Assembly (NCBI GenBank): GCA_031963445.1
Contig: JASSUH010000001.1
Coordinates: 1,488,001 to 1,552,000 of the forward strand
Direction of reading: 5' to 3'
Length of the DNA: 64,000 bases
From: JASSUD01 sp031963445
GTDB taxonomy: Bacteria > Pseudomonadota > Gammaproteobacteria > Burkholderiales > Burkholderiaceae
Positions 9,421 through 17,278 of this stretch are shown one piece after another (positions within the stretch are counted from its first letter, which is position 1; each line of letters opens with the position of its first letter). A program made the position numbers and the translations under genes. The notes under the pieces were generated by a model. That model was not told the origin of the DNA and made no database searches. It saw only the letters and a program-made list of their open reading frames with translations.

Positions 9421-9587
9421 GAACCTGTTCAAAATCTTTAAAAGTGGGTTGTGTTGGGGTTCCGTATTTAATTAAATGAGTCACTCCAACCTACGAAAAA
9501 TGCCAAAGAATCATAGGGTGGGGTGACGAAGGAATCCCAACATTACAGCCTTAAGGGTAATTTCTGAAGATTTTGAACAAGTTCTTA
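9420..9587. repeat. MITE-like repeat between nuoJ and nuoK
   Basis: The element begins AGAACCTGTTCAAAATCTT at the nuoJ stop and ends GAAGATTTTGAACAAGTTCTTAG, so its ends are inverted repeats with few mismatches. Inside are two GGGGT/ACTCC-type hairpin halves (TTGTTGGGGTTCC and GGGTGGGGTGACGAAGGAATCCC). It is the longest copy inside the nuo cluster, and its interior matches the copy at 63.3 kb. Confidence 0.8.
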
Positions 9588-9631
9588 GACCCTACGCCTA
9601 ATGCGTAAATGTTTGGAACCGGAGCGTATAT

Positions 9632-9937
9632 ATGTTCACCCTTTCACATTACCTGATCCTCAGTGCGATGCTGTTTTCGATCGGTGTGGTCGGTATTTTT
9701 TTAAATCGCCGCAATATGATTGTTATCTTGATGGCAATTGAGTTGATGCTGCTTGCTGTTAATACCAATTTTGTAGCGTTTTCTCATTTCCTGGATGATT
9801 TGCAAGGACAAGTTTTTGTCTTCTTTATCCTTGCTGTTGCTGCTGCTGAAACGGCGATTGGTCTGGCAATTGTAGTCACCATGTTTCGTAAGTTCGATAC
9901 GGTTGATGCAAAAGCGTTTGACCAACTTAAAGGTTAA
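9632..9937 (+). CDS. nuoK: NADH-quinone oxidoreductase subunit K
   Basis: Membrane subunit ND4L of complex I. The product is 101 residues, the standard length, with three helices and the conserved glutamates in AIELMLLAVNTNFVAF and AAAETAIGLAI, which are part of the proton path. GGAG lies about 9 bases before the ATG. It is followed by a 176-base gap containing no gene before nuoL. Confidence 0.96.
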   Translation: MFTLSHYLILSAMLFSIGVVGIFLNRRNMIVILMAIELMLLAVNTNFVAFSHFLDDLQGQVFVFFILAVAAAETAIGLAIVVTMFRKFDTVDAKAFDQLKG

Positions 9938-10113
9938 AACCTCTATTGGGCTAAAAGTCTTCCTGGCAAAGCGCACTTACCACTTATTTGCTGTGAGTGA
10001 GATGCTGCTAGCAAGCTTTTGAACAAGTTTTAAATAAACTGATTGATATGCGCCCGCCATGCAAATCATGGGCATGACGGGCTTTCCTTTACGCGTAACG
10101 TACCCAAGCTATT

Positions 10114-12150
10114 ATGGTAATGATGCTTAATTCCACCTTGCTTACTGCCATTCCTCTCAGTCCGCTAGCAGGTTCGCTTATAGCTGGCTTGTTTGGCAAA
10201 AGCATTGGACGCAAAGGCTCGCATACGGTGGCGATTGCCGGCGTAGCACTCGCTTTCGTGCTCTCAGCGATTGTTTTTGCTGCTGTATTAAATGGGGCAG
10301 GGTATAACGCCACGCTCTATGAATGGATGCAAGTACCCACCCCGGTTGGCAACATAAAATTTGAAATTGGCTTCTTGGTCGATTCATTAACCGCGTTGAT
10401 GATGTGCGTGGTGACCTTTGTTTCGTTGATGGTGCATATTTATACGATTGGTTATATGCATGAAGACGCGGGCTATCAGCGCTTCTTTTCTTATCTTTCG
10501 CTGTTCACTTTTGCGATGTTGATGCTTGTGATGAGCAACAACTTCTTGCAACTCTTTTTCGGTTGGGAAGCGGTTGGCTTAGTTTCTTATTTGCTGATTG
10601 GCTTCTGGTATACCCGTCCAACCGCTGTCTATGCGAATTTGAAAGCGTTTTTGGTCAATCGAGTGGGTGACTTTGGCTTTCTGTTAGGGATTGGTTTAAT
10701 CGCGGCACACGTTGGCTCGCTCAACTACGAAGCCATCTTCGCGCAACGTGAAACTTTGGCTACGCTGACCTTCGCCGGCACGCAATGGAATCTTTTAACG
10801 GTTGCTTGTATTTGCTTATTTATCGGTGCGATGGGTAAATCCGCACAGTTTCCATTGCATGTGTGGCTGCCGGATTCGATGGAAGGCCCAACGCCAATTT
10901 CTGCGTTAATTCACGCAGCGACAATGGTCACAGCCGGTATTTTTATGGTGTCGCGGATGTCGCCGCTGTTTGAATTGTCAGATGCGGCGTTGTCATTTGT
11001 CATGGTGATAGGAGCAATCACGGCGCTGTTTATGGGGCTGCTTGGCGTTGTGCAAAACGATATCAAGCGTGTGGTTGCTTATTCGACGCTCTCGCAGCTT
11101 GGATATATGACCGTGGCTCTGGGTGCTTCAGCTTATTCAGCGGCAATCTTTCATTTGATGACGCATGCGTTTTTTAAAGCGTTGCTATTCTTGGCTGCTG
11201 GTTCAGTCATTGTGGGCATGCACCATGAGCAAGATATGCGCAAAATGGGTGGACTTGCTAAATATATGCCAATTACTTGGTTCACCTCGCTCATTGGCTC
11301 GTTAGCGCTGATTGGTACGCCTTTCTTCTCTGGTTTTTACTCAAAAGATTCGATTATCGAAGCGGTTAGAGAATCCCATTTAGCAGGTGCTGGTTTCGCC
11401 ACCTTTGCGGTTATCACGAGCGTTTTTGTCACGGCGTTGTATTCATTCCGCATGGTCTTTTTAGTGTTCCATGGAAAAGAGCGTTTTGACACGGAGCATA
11501 GTGCTCATGCAGATCACTCTGCAGATGACCATCATCATGGCCATGCATCGCATAAACCGCATGAATCTCCAAGCGTGATTACGCTGCCGCTGATTTTGCT
11601 GGCCATTCCTACGGTATTTGTTGGTGCGCTTGCGATTCAACCTTTGCTGTATGGTGACTTTTTTGAGCATGGCATCGCTTTTAGCAAAGTTATTTTTATC
11701 AGCGATAAGCATCAGGCTCTTGAAGAAATGCGCGCAGCGTTTCATGGGTGGTTTGCGATGGCAACTCACTCGATCCACACGCTGCCAATATGGTTAGCTT
11801 GTGCAGGCGTGTTGGTCGCTTGGGTTTTCTATCTAAAGCGTCCAGATTTTCCAGCTGCTGTGCGTCGTCGTTTTGCCGATTTTCATAATGTGCTTGAGAA
11901 TAAATATTATCTCGATAAGCTCAATGAAATTCTTTTTGCACGCGGCGCAGTAGCGCTCGGTAAAAGGCTTTGGCAAGAAAGCGATCAAGCCATTATCGAT
12001 GGCATCGTGAATGGCAGCGCGCGGCTTGCGACACGCTTAGCGAGCACCATTCGTTCATGGCAGTCAGGCTATCTATACCAGTACGCGCTGGTCATGATTG
12101 CTGGTCTACTAGTTGGACTGACATTGTTTGTTGCGATGGGTCCCCAATAA
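10114..12150 (+). CDS. nuoL: NADH-quinone oxidoreductase subunit L
   Basis: Antiporter-like membrane subunit ND5 of complex I and the distal proton pump. The 678-residue product has about 16 helices and the long lateral helix near the C-terminus. Conserved stretches include FFGWEAVGLVSYLLIGFW, KSAQFPLHVWLPDSMEGPTP and YSTLSQLGYM. A histidine-rich insert (HADHSADDHHHGHASHKPH) lies near residue 475. The start is uncertain: ATG occurs at 10114, 10120 and 10123, and none has a strong ribosome-binding site. A short inverted-repeat element lies between this gene and nuoM. Confidence 0.96.
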   Translation: MVMMLNSTLLTAIPLSPLAGSLIAGLFGKSIGRKGSHTVAIAGVALAFVLSAIVFAAVLNGAGYNATLYEWMQVPTPVGNIKFEIGFLVDSLTALMMCVVTFVSLMVHIYTIGYMHEDAGYQRFFSYLSLFTFAMLMLVMSNNFLQLFFGWEAVGLVSYLLIGFWYTRPTAVYANLKAFLVNRVGDFGFLLGIGLIAAHVGSLNYEAIFAQRETLATLTFAGTQWNLLTVACICLFIGAMGKSAQFPLHVWLPDSMEGPTPISALIHAATMVTAGIFMVSRMSPLFELSDAALSFVMVIGAITALFMGLLGVVQNDIKRVVAYSTLSQLGYMTVALGASAYSAAIFHLMTHAFFKALLFLAAGSVIVGMHHEQDMRKMGGLAKYMPITWFTSLIGSLALIGTPFFSGFYSKDSIIEAVRESHLAGAGFATFAVITSVFVTALYSFRMVFLVFHGKERFDTEHSAHADHSADDHHHGHASHKPHESPSVITLPLILLAIPTVFVGALAIQPLLYGDFFEHGIAFSKVIFISDKHQALEEMRAAFHGWFAMATHSIHTLPIWLACAGVLVAWVFYLKRPDFPAAVRRRFADFHNVLENKYYLDKLNEILFARGAVALGKRLWQESDQAIIDGIVNGSARLATRLASTIRSWQSGYLYQYALVMIAGLLVGLTLFVAMGPQ

Positions 12151-12166
12151 AAACTTGTTGTACTGA

Positions 12167-12275
12167 GGAACCTCTGCAAAACCTCTTGTGCTGCAGGATG
12201 ATCAACTGCGGCCTCCCTTTTTTACATTGGCTACTAATGCACTGGCAGCAGCCCAAGGGATTTTGCAGAGATTCC
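12167..12275. repeat. 109-bp MITE-like element with 15-bp inverted ends, between nuoL and nuoM
   Basis: GGAACCTCTGCAAAA at 12167-12181 and TTTTGCAGAGATTCC at 12261-12275 are inverted repeats matching at 14 of 15 positions. No convincing coding capacity lies between them. This is a second repeat family, distinct from the AGAACCTGTTC family; its ends resemble insertion-sequence termini, so a non-autonomous element is likely. Confidence 0.75.
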
Positions 12276-12314
12276 CAAATTCAATCAATTTTGTGAGATG
12301 GTCAAGGAATAACC

Positions 12315-13796
12315 ATGCAATCTTTTCCGCTTCTCAGTTTAGCGATCTGGGTGCCTATTGTATTTGGCATTACTGGGCTCGCTATTGATGCGAATAAACG
12401 TCCTGCTTGTGCCAAGCGATTTGCCTTGTTGGGGGCAATACTTGGCTTGCTCGTCACGTTGCCGTTGCTCAATTATTTTGACGCAAATACGGCAGCGCTC
12501 CAATTTGTTGAAAAGATAAATTGGGTTACGCGCTTTAACGTTCATTACTATCTGGGCGTAGATGGCATCTCGCTCTGGCTGGTTGTATTGACAGCGTTGA
12601 TCACGGTGTTTGTGGTGATCGCAGCGTGGGTCGGCGTGACTGAAAAGTTAACGCAGTATCTCGCTGCTTTCTTAATTCTGTCTGGTTTGATGAATGGCGC
12701 CTTCCTCGCTCAAGATGGGTTGCTGTTCTATATATTCTTTGAAGCTACGCTCATCCCTATGTACCTAATTATTGGTATCTGGGGTGGTCAAAGGCGAGTG
12801 TATGCAGCGTTTAAATTTTTCCTTTATACGTTGCTAGGCTCGTTGTTGATGTTGGTGGCATTGATTTATTTGTACGTCAAATCAGGCACATTTGAGCTTG
12901 CCGCCTGGCATCAGCTACCGCTTCCAATGACGCCGCAAATATTGCTGTTTATTGCCTTCTTTATGGCATTTGCCGTCAAGGTGCCAATGTGGCCGGTGCA
13001 CACTTGGTTGCCCGATGCCCACGTAGAAGCGCCAACAGGTGGGTCAGTGGTGCTGGCAGCGATTATGTTAAAGCTGGGTGCTTACGGTTTCTTACGCTTT
13101 TCACTGCCAATCGCACCGGATGCGAGCCATTTCTTCGCTCCGTTCATGATTACGTTATCGCTGATTGGGGTGATTTATATTGGCTTAGTCGCGCTAGCAC
13201 AAGCTGATATGAAAAAGCTCGTCGCTTATTCATCGATTGCGCATATGGGATTTGTGACGCTGGGCTTTTTCATGTTCGATTCATTGGGCATGGAAGGCGC
13301 CGTCGTACAGATGATTTCACACGGCTTAGTCTCCGGCGCAATGTTCTTGTGCATCGGCGTGCTCTATGACCGCATGCATTCACGCTTAATTGCGGACTAC
13401 GGCGGTGTCGTGAATGTGATGCCAAAATTCGCCGCCTTTTCCGTGCTCTTTGCGATGGCGAATGCAGGCTTGCCTGGCACATCGGGTTTTGTTGGTGAGT
13501 TCTTGGTGATCCTCAGTGCAGTGAAATTTAATTTCTGGATTGGTTTCGGTGCCGCACTGACATTGATTTTAGGCGCAGCTTATACACTTTGGATGGTAAA
13601 ACGAGTGCAATTCGGACCGATTGCCAATGAGCGAGTGGCCAAGCTGACTGATTTAAGCCGTCGAGAGTTCTATATGCTGCTCTCGTTAGCCATACTGGTT
13701 TTATTGATGGGGATTTATCCAAAACCTGTCACCGATAAGATGCATGCTTCGGTAAGTCATCTTCTGTCTCATACCAGTACCTCGAAATTGCCGTAG
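12315..13796 (+). CDS. nuoM: NADH-quinone oxidoreductase subunit M
   Basis: Antiporter-like subunit ND4 of complex I. The 493-residue product shows the typical motifs LGVDGISLWLVVLTALI, FFEATLIPMYLIIGIWGG, KVPMWPVHTWLPDAHVEAPT and YSSIAHMGFVTLG, with the proton-path Glu and Lys residues in place. AGGAA precedes the ATG. It is followed by nuoN after 9 bases. Confidence 0.97.
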   Translation: MQSFPLLSLAIWVPIVFGITGLAIDANKRPACAKRFALLGAILGLLVTLPLLNYFDANTAALQFVEKINWVTRFNVHYYLGVDGISLWLVVLTALITVFVVIAAWVGVTEKLTQYLAAFLILSGLMNGAFLAQDGLLFYIFFEATLIPMYLIIGIWGGQRRVYAAFKFFLYTLLGSLLMLVALIYLYVKSGTFELAAWHQLPLPMTPQILLFIAFFMAFAVKVPMWPVHTWLPDAHVEAPTGGSVVLAAIMLKLGAYGFLRFSLPIAPDASHFFAPFMITLSLIGVIYIGLVALAQADMKKLVAYSSIAHMGFVTLGFFMFDSLGMEGAVVQMISHGLVSGAMFLCIGVLYDRMHSRLIADYGGVVNVMPKFAAFSVLFAMANAGLPGTSGFVGEFLVILSAVKFNFWIGFGAALTLILGAAYTLWMVKRVQFGPIANERVAKLTDLSRREFYMLLSLAILVLLMGIYPKPVTDKMHASVSHLLSHTSTSKLP

Positions 13797-13805
13797 GAAG
13801 GAACG

Positions 13806-15287
13806 ATGTTTAATACGTCTCTGAATATTTTATGGCCAGATGCTTTTCTGCTGCTAGCCACATTATTAGCTTGGGTTAATGAGCTGGTGCGCTCAGAGAA
13901 AAGCGCAGCAAAAAGTCGCGGGACATACGCTATTGCCGTGTGGGCTGCGCTTATCAGCGCTGCTGGTTATGCCGTGTTAGCGTTGCAGCCGCGATCCTAT
14001 TATTTCTTTTCTAATATGGTCGTGATTGATGCTTTTGCTAGCGTGATGAAAGCCTTTGTTAGCGTGGGTTTTGCTGCATCTCTGATATATGCACGTCAAT
14101 ACTTGGAGCAACGCGATCTTTTAAATGGCAATTTTATTTTGATCGCTTTGTTTTCATTGCTCGGTCAATTGGTGATGATTTCAGGACATAACTTCTTGAT
14201 TCTGTATCTAGGATTGGAGCTGATGTCTTTATCGCTGTACGCGATGATTGCTTTGCGGCGCAAATCAACTTTATCGGCTGAAGCTGCACTTAAATATTAT
14301 GTGCTTGGTGCGCTTGCGTCGGGCTTTTTGTTGTACGGAATTTCGATGCTATACGGCGCGACAGGCTCGCTTGATGTGTCTGAAGTATTCCGTGCGATAG
14401 CCACTGGCTACTTCAATTACACCGCGCTGTTATTCGGCTTAATTTTTATTGTCGCGAGCATTGCCTTTAAATTGGGTGCTGTGCCATTTCATATGTGGGT
14501 GCCGGATGTTTATCACGGTGCTCCTACCGCGATGACGTTATTGACCGGCGGTGGGCCAAAGGTTGCCACTTTTGCTTGGAGCTTGCGCCTGCTCGTGGGT
14601 AGCTTATTGCCACTGGCTGTTAACTGGCAGCAAATGCTGATTATTCCAGCTGCGTTGTCATTAATCGTCGGCAATCTAGCCGGGATCATGCAGAAAAATA
14701 TTAAGCGGATGCTCGCCTATTCAGCGATTGCCAATATGGGCTTTATCTTGTTGGCATTACTTTCTGGTGTGATTAATGGGCGTGCAGAAAGTGCGCAGAA
14801 TGCGTATAGCTCGGCGATGTTTTATAGCCTGGTGTATTTAATCACTACGCTGGGTGCCTTTGGTGTCATCTTACGGCTTGCACAACGCGACTTTGAAGCC
14901 GATCACATTGATGATTTAAAAGGCTTAAGCCAACGTAACCCAGCACTTGCGTTTGCGATGTTAGTGATGATGTTTTCATTGGCTGGCATTCCGCCAACAG
15001 CTGGTTTTTACGCGAAATTTGCGGTGTTAGCAGCGGTAGTTAATGCAGGCTTTACTTGGTTAGCCGTGCTCGCCGTACTCACTTCGTTATGCGGTGCGTT
15101 TTATTATCTGCGTATTGTTAAGTTGATGTACTTCGATGCGCCAACACAGTCAGCTCCGCTTGCTGTCTGTCGTAGCTCGCAAACTTTATTAACCGTGAAT
15201 GGCTTAGCCGTACTTGCTTTAGGCATCATGCCTGGACCACTGATGTCGCTTTGCTTGCGCTCAATTCAACAAACACTCATTTCTTGA
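13806..15287 (+). CDS. nuoN: NADH-quinone oxidoreductase subunit N
   Basis: Antiporter-like subunit ND2 of complex I. The 493-residue product has about 14 helices and the conserved segments LYLGLELMSLSLYAMIALRR, FKLGAVPFHMWVPDVYHGAP and KRMLAYSAIANMGFILLAL. A strong AGGAAGGA ribosome-binding site lies just before the ATG. It is the last complex I gene; a DUF2818 gene follows 24 bases downstream as in other Burkholderiaceae. Confidence 0.97.
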   Translation: MFNTSLNILWPDAFLLLATLLAWVNELVRSEKSAAKSRGTYAIAVWAALISAAGYAVLALQPRSYYFFSNMVVIDAFASVMKAFVSVGFAASLIYARQYLEQRDLLNGNFILIALFSLLGQLVMISGHNFLILYLGLELMSLSLYAMIALRRKSTLSAEAALKYYVLGALASGFLLYGISMLYGATGSLDVSEVFRAIATGYFNYTALLFGLIFIVASIAFKLGAVPFHMWVPDVYHGAPTAMTLLTGGGPKVATFAWSLRLLVGSLLPLAVNWQQMLIIPAALSLIVGNLAGIMQKNIKRMLAYSAIANMGFILLALLSGVINGRAESAQNAYSSAMFYSLVYLITTLGAFGVILRLAQRDFEADHIDDLKGLSQRNPALAFAMLVMMFSLAGIPPTAGFYAKFAVLAAVVNAGFTWLAVLAVLTSLCGAFYYLRIVKLMYFDAPTQSAPLAVCRSSQTLLTVNGLAVLALGIMPGPLMSLCLRSIQQTLIS

Positions 15288-15311
15288 TCGCTTAACTTAT
15301 TTACTTAACTT

Positions 15312-15608
15312 ATGCATGCGTCAGCTTGGTTGCTTTTATTCGTGGCGATAACTTTTGCGAATTTACCTTTTTTGAATCAACGGTTATTCGCCTTTGTTCC
15401 GCTGCGTTGGAAGAGCAAGCCAAGCGGCTGCCGTTTGGCTGAATTAGGCATACTGTATGCGCTTGTGCGCCTTTTAAGTTATGCGCTTGAAGCGCGCTTA
15501 GGTAATGTATTTGCGCAAGGTTGGCAGTTTTACGTGGTTACTTTTAGCTTGTTTTTGGTGCTAGCTTTTCCAGGTTTTACTTTCTGCTATCTAGTTAAGC
15601 GTGCGTGA
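15312..15608 (+). CDS. DUF2818 family membrane protein
   Basis: A 98-residue protein with three likely membrane helices (SAWLLLFVAITFANLPFL near the N-terminus, LAELGILYALVRLLSYALEA in the middle and VVTFSLFLVLAFPGFTFCYL at the C-terminus). DUF2818 proteins are found directly after nuoN in betaproteobacteria, and this position and length fit; the function is unknown. The stop overlaps an alternative GTG of the NUDIX gene, so the two are probably co-transcribed with the nuo genes. Confidence 0.85.
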   Translation: MHASAWLLLFVAITFANLPFLNQRLFAFVPLRWKSKPSGCRLAELGILYALVRLLSYALEARLGNVFAQGWQFYVVTFSLFLVLAFPGFTFCYLVKRA

Positions 15609-15613
15609 CGTTG

Positions 15614-16204
15614 ATGAGTAAAAACATAATTCACGCTGATGATGCCAATCTAGTTGAAACTCGCTTAGATGGCGAAACGGTTTATCAGGGCAACTTCCTT
15701 AATGTAAAGCGCGACCAAGTGCGTTTACCTGATGGTGCAACGACCATACGCGAATACATTGAGCACCCTGGTGCTGTGATGATTATCCCGCTCTTTGATG
15801 ATCAGCGCGTGTTAATGGAACGCCAATATCGCTATCCCATCGCGCAGGTTATGTTGGAATTTCCTGCCGGTAAATTAGACCCTAACGAAGATCCACTGCA
15901 ATGCGCGCAGCGTGAGTTGCAAGAAGAAACGGGCTATCGCGCTCGTGAATTAATTCGCTTAACGCGGATTCATCCAGTCATTTCCTATTCGACCGAATTT
16001 ATTGACCTTTACCTAGCACGCGGTTTGATTGAAGGCGAGCGGAAGTTAGATCAAGGCGAATTTCTCGAGACTTTTATCACTGATGTCGCCCAGCTTAGCG
16101 AGTGGGTAAAAGCAGGGGTAATCAGTGATGTTAAAACGATAATTGGCGTATTCTGGTTAGAAAAAATCTTATCCAATCAGTACTCGCTTGATACGCTTGG
16201 CTGA
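15614..16204 (+). CDS. NUDIX hydrolase, ADP-ribose pyrophosphatase-like
   Basis: Likely hydrolyses ADP-ribose or a related nucleoside diphosphate derivative to AMP plus a sugar phosphate. The NUDIX box runs from about residue 86 (GKLDPNE) through RELQEETGYR, with the catalytic REXXEE glutamates intact; EFPAGKLDP before it is typical of the ADP-ribose subgroup. I chose ATG 15614 over GTG 15605 because ATG is preferred and both start in the same frame. This gene follows DUF2818 downstream of nuoN in Burkholderia as well. Substrate is inferred from family, not seen. Confidence 0.9.
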   Translation: MSKNIIHADDANLVETRLDGETVYQGNFLNVKRDQVRLPDGATTIREYIEHPGAVMIIPLFDDQRVLMERQYRYPIAQVMLEFPAGKLDPNEDPLQCAQRELQEETGYRARELIRLTRIHPVISYSTEFIDLYLARGLIEGERKLDQGEFLETFITDVAQLSEWVKAGVISDVKTIIGVFWLEKILSNQYSLDTLG

Positions 16205-16210
16205 AATAAT

Positions 16211-16240
16211 AGAACTCGTTTCATCCGTGAAACGAGTTCT
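16211..16240. terminator. Convergent hairpin between NUDIX and GST genes
   Basis: AGAACTCGTTTCA at 16211-16223, loop TCCG, then TGAAACGAGTTCT at 16228-16240 form a perfect 13-bp stem between two convergent genes. The flanking U-tracts are weak (AGTTATTT), so termination may be partial. The right arm TGAAACGAGTTCTAGTT recurs at about 55182, which hints that it may also be a dispersed repeat. Confidence 0.65.
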
Positions 16241-16242
16241 AG

Positions 16243-16893
16243 TTATTTAGCAGTTTGAGTAGGCTGGCAGGCGTTTGCCAACTTCTCAATCGCTTGTTTG
16301 ACTGCAGTGCGTTGCGCTATTTGAGCATGCCAGCGTTTAACGTTGGCAAAAGTATCAAGTTCAATGCCTTGCTTTTGCCAGCTGTTTATCCAAGGGAAAG
16401 AAGCAATGTCAGCAATCGTATATTCATCGCCAACGAGATATTGATGGTTTGCCAATTGCTTATCTAAAACACCATATAAACGCTGCGTTTCTTTCGTATA
16501 GCGATCAATCGCGTATTCAATTTTTTCAGGGGCAAACAGACGGAAGTGATGGTTCTGCCCAAGCATCGGTCCAAGTCCACCCATCTGGAACATCAGCCAT
16601 TGAATCGTTTGATAGTGACTGCTTGGCTCAATAGGGAGGAAGCGTCCAACTTTCTCAGCCAAATAAATAAGAATAGCGCCTGATTCAAACAACGTTAGCG
16701 GCTTATTGTCAGGCCCTTGCTGGTCGACAATTGCAGGAATTTTGTTATTCGGGTTAATTTCCAAGAAGGCAGGTTTGAATTGATCGCCCGCAGCAATATT
16801 GACTGGGTGGATTTGATATTCAAGCCCACATTCCTCAAGCATGATGAGTGCTTTTTGTCCATTTGGTGTAGTCCAGCTGTATACGTCGATCAT
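16243..16893 (-). CDS. Glutathione S-transferase family protein, YfcG/YghU-type disulfide-bond oxidoreductase
   Basis: A 216-residue protein with the N-terminal thioredoxin-like domain (MIDVYSWTTPNGQKALIMLEE) and C-terminal all-helical domain of the Nu-class glutathione transferases. NNKIPAIVDQ and LFESGAILIYLAEK form the glutathione site. TTPNGQK is the motif seen in E. coli YfcG and YghU, which use glutathione or glutathione disulfide to reduce disulfides and peroxides rather than conjugating drugs. It is monocistronic and convergent with the NUDIX gene. Confidence 0.88.
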   Translation of the reverse strand: MIDVYSWTTPNGQKALIMLEECGLEYQIHPVNIAAGDQFKPAFLEINPNNKIPAIVDQQGPDNKPLTLFESGAILIYLAEKVGRFLPIEPSSHYQTIQWLMFQMGGLGPMLGQNHHFRLFAPEKIEYAIDRYTKETQRLYGVLDKQLANHQYLVGDEYTIADIASFPWINSWQKQGIELDTFANVKRWHAQIAQRTAVKQAIEKLANACQPTQTAK

Positions 16894-17278
16894 GATGTAA
16901 TCCTTGTGCTTATATAAATTTCTTTTTGGTTAGAGTTATGTGTATCCATAAAGCGTGTAAGCATGTGTAAGGGGGAATCAGGTGAGACGCTGTACGCGAT
17001 ACCAAATGAATTGTGCGCGAGCGCGCTGCATTTGAAAAGTGGCGCAAAGGCTGTTTGCCAAAGTCCAAGTTACGAGAGGCGATATAGTCGGTGGCGAAAG
17101 CCGGAAAGTATTTGTGTATACGGAATGCTGCACTTTGGTTCTTGACTCCACTTCACCTTCGTCTAGCTATCATTTTTTTCGTCTTTTAAGAGAAATCTGA
17201 CGCAGTCAGTACTAATCTATAAAAACTTTGCGTGGATTATGGTGATTGAGTTTAGAAAGCTATTGGAGGAGGGTAAAA
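16894..17278. other. Divergent intergenic region, no gene seen
   Basis: A stretch of 385 bases between the divergent GST and F-box genes. A 60-codon frame at 16963-17145 has no family resemblance and no convincing ribosome-binding site. The last 130 bases are AT-rich and probably hold the F-box gene promoter, and AGGAGG at 17266-17271 is its ribosome-binding site. Confidence 0.5.

Noticed and set aside
16963..17145. 60-codon frame upstream of the F-box gene
   Set aside because: No similarity, no ribosome-binding site, random-looking composition.
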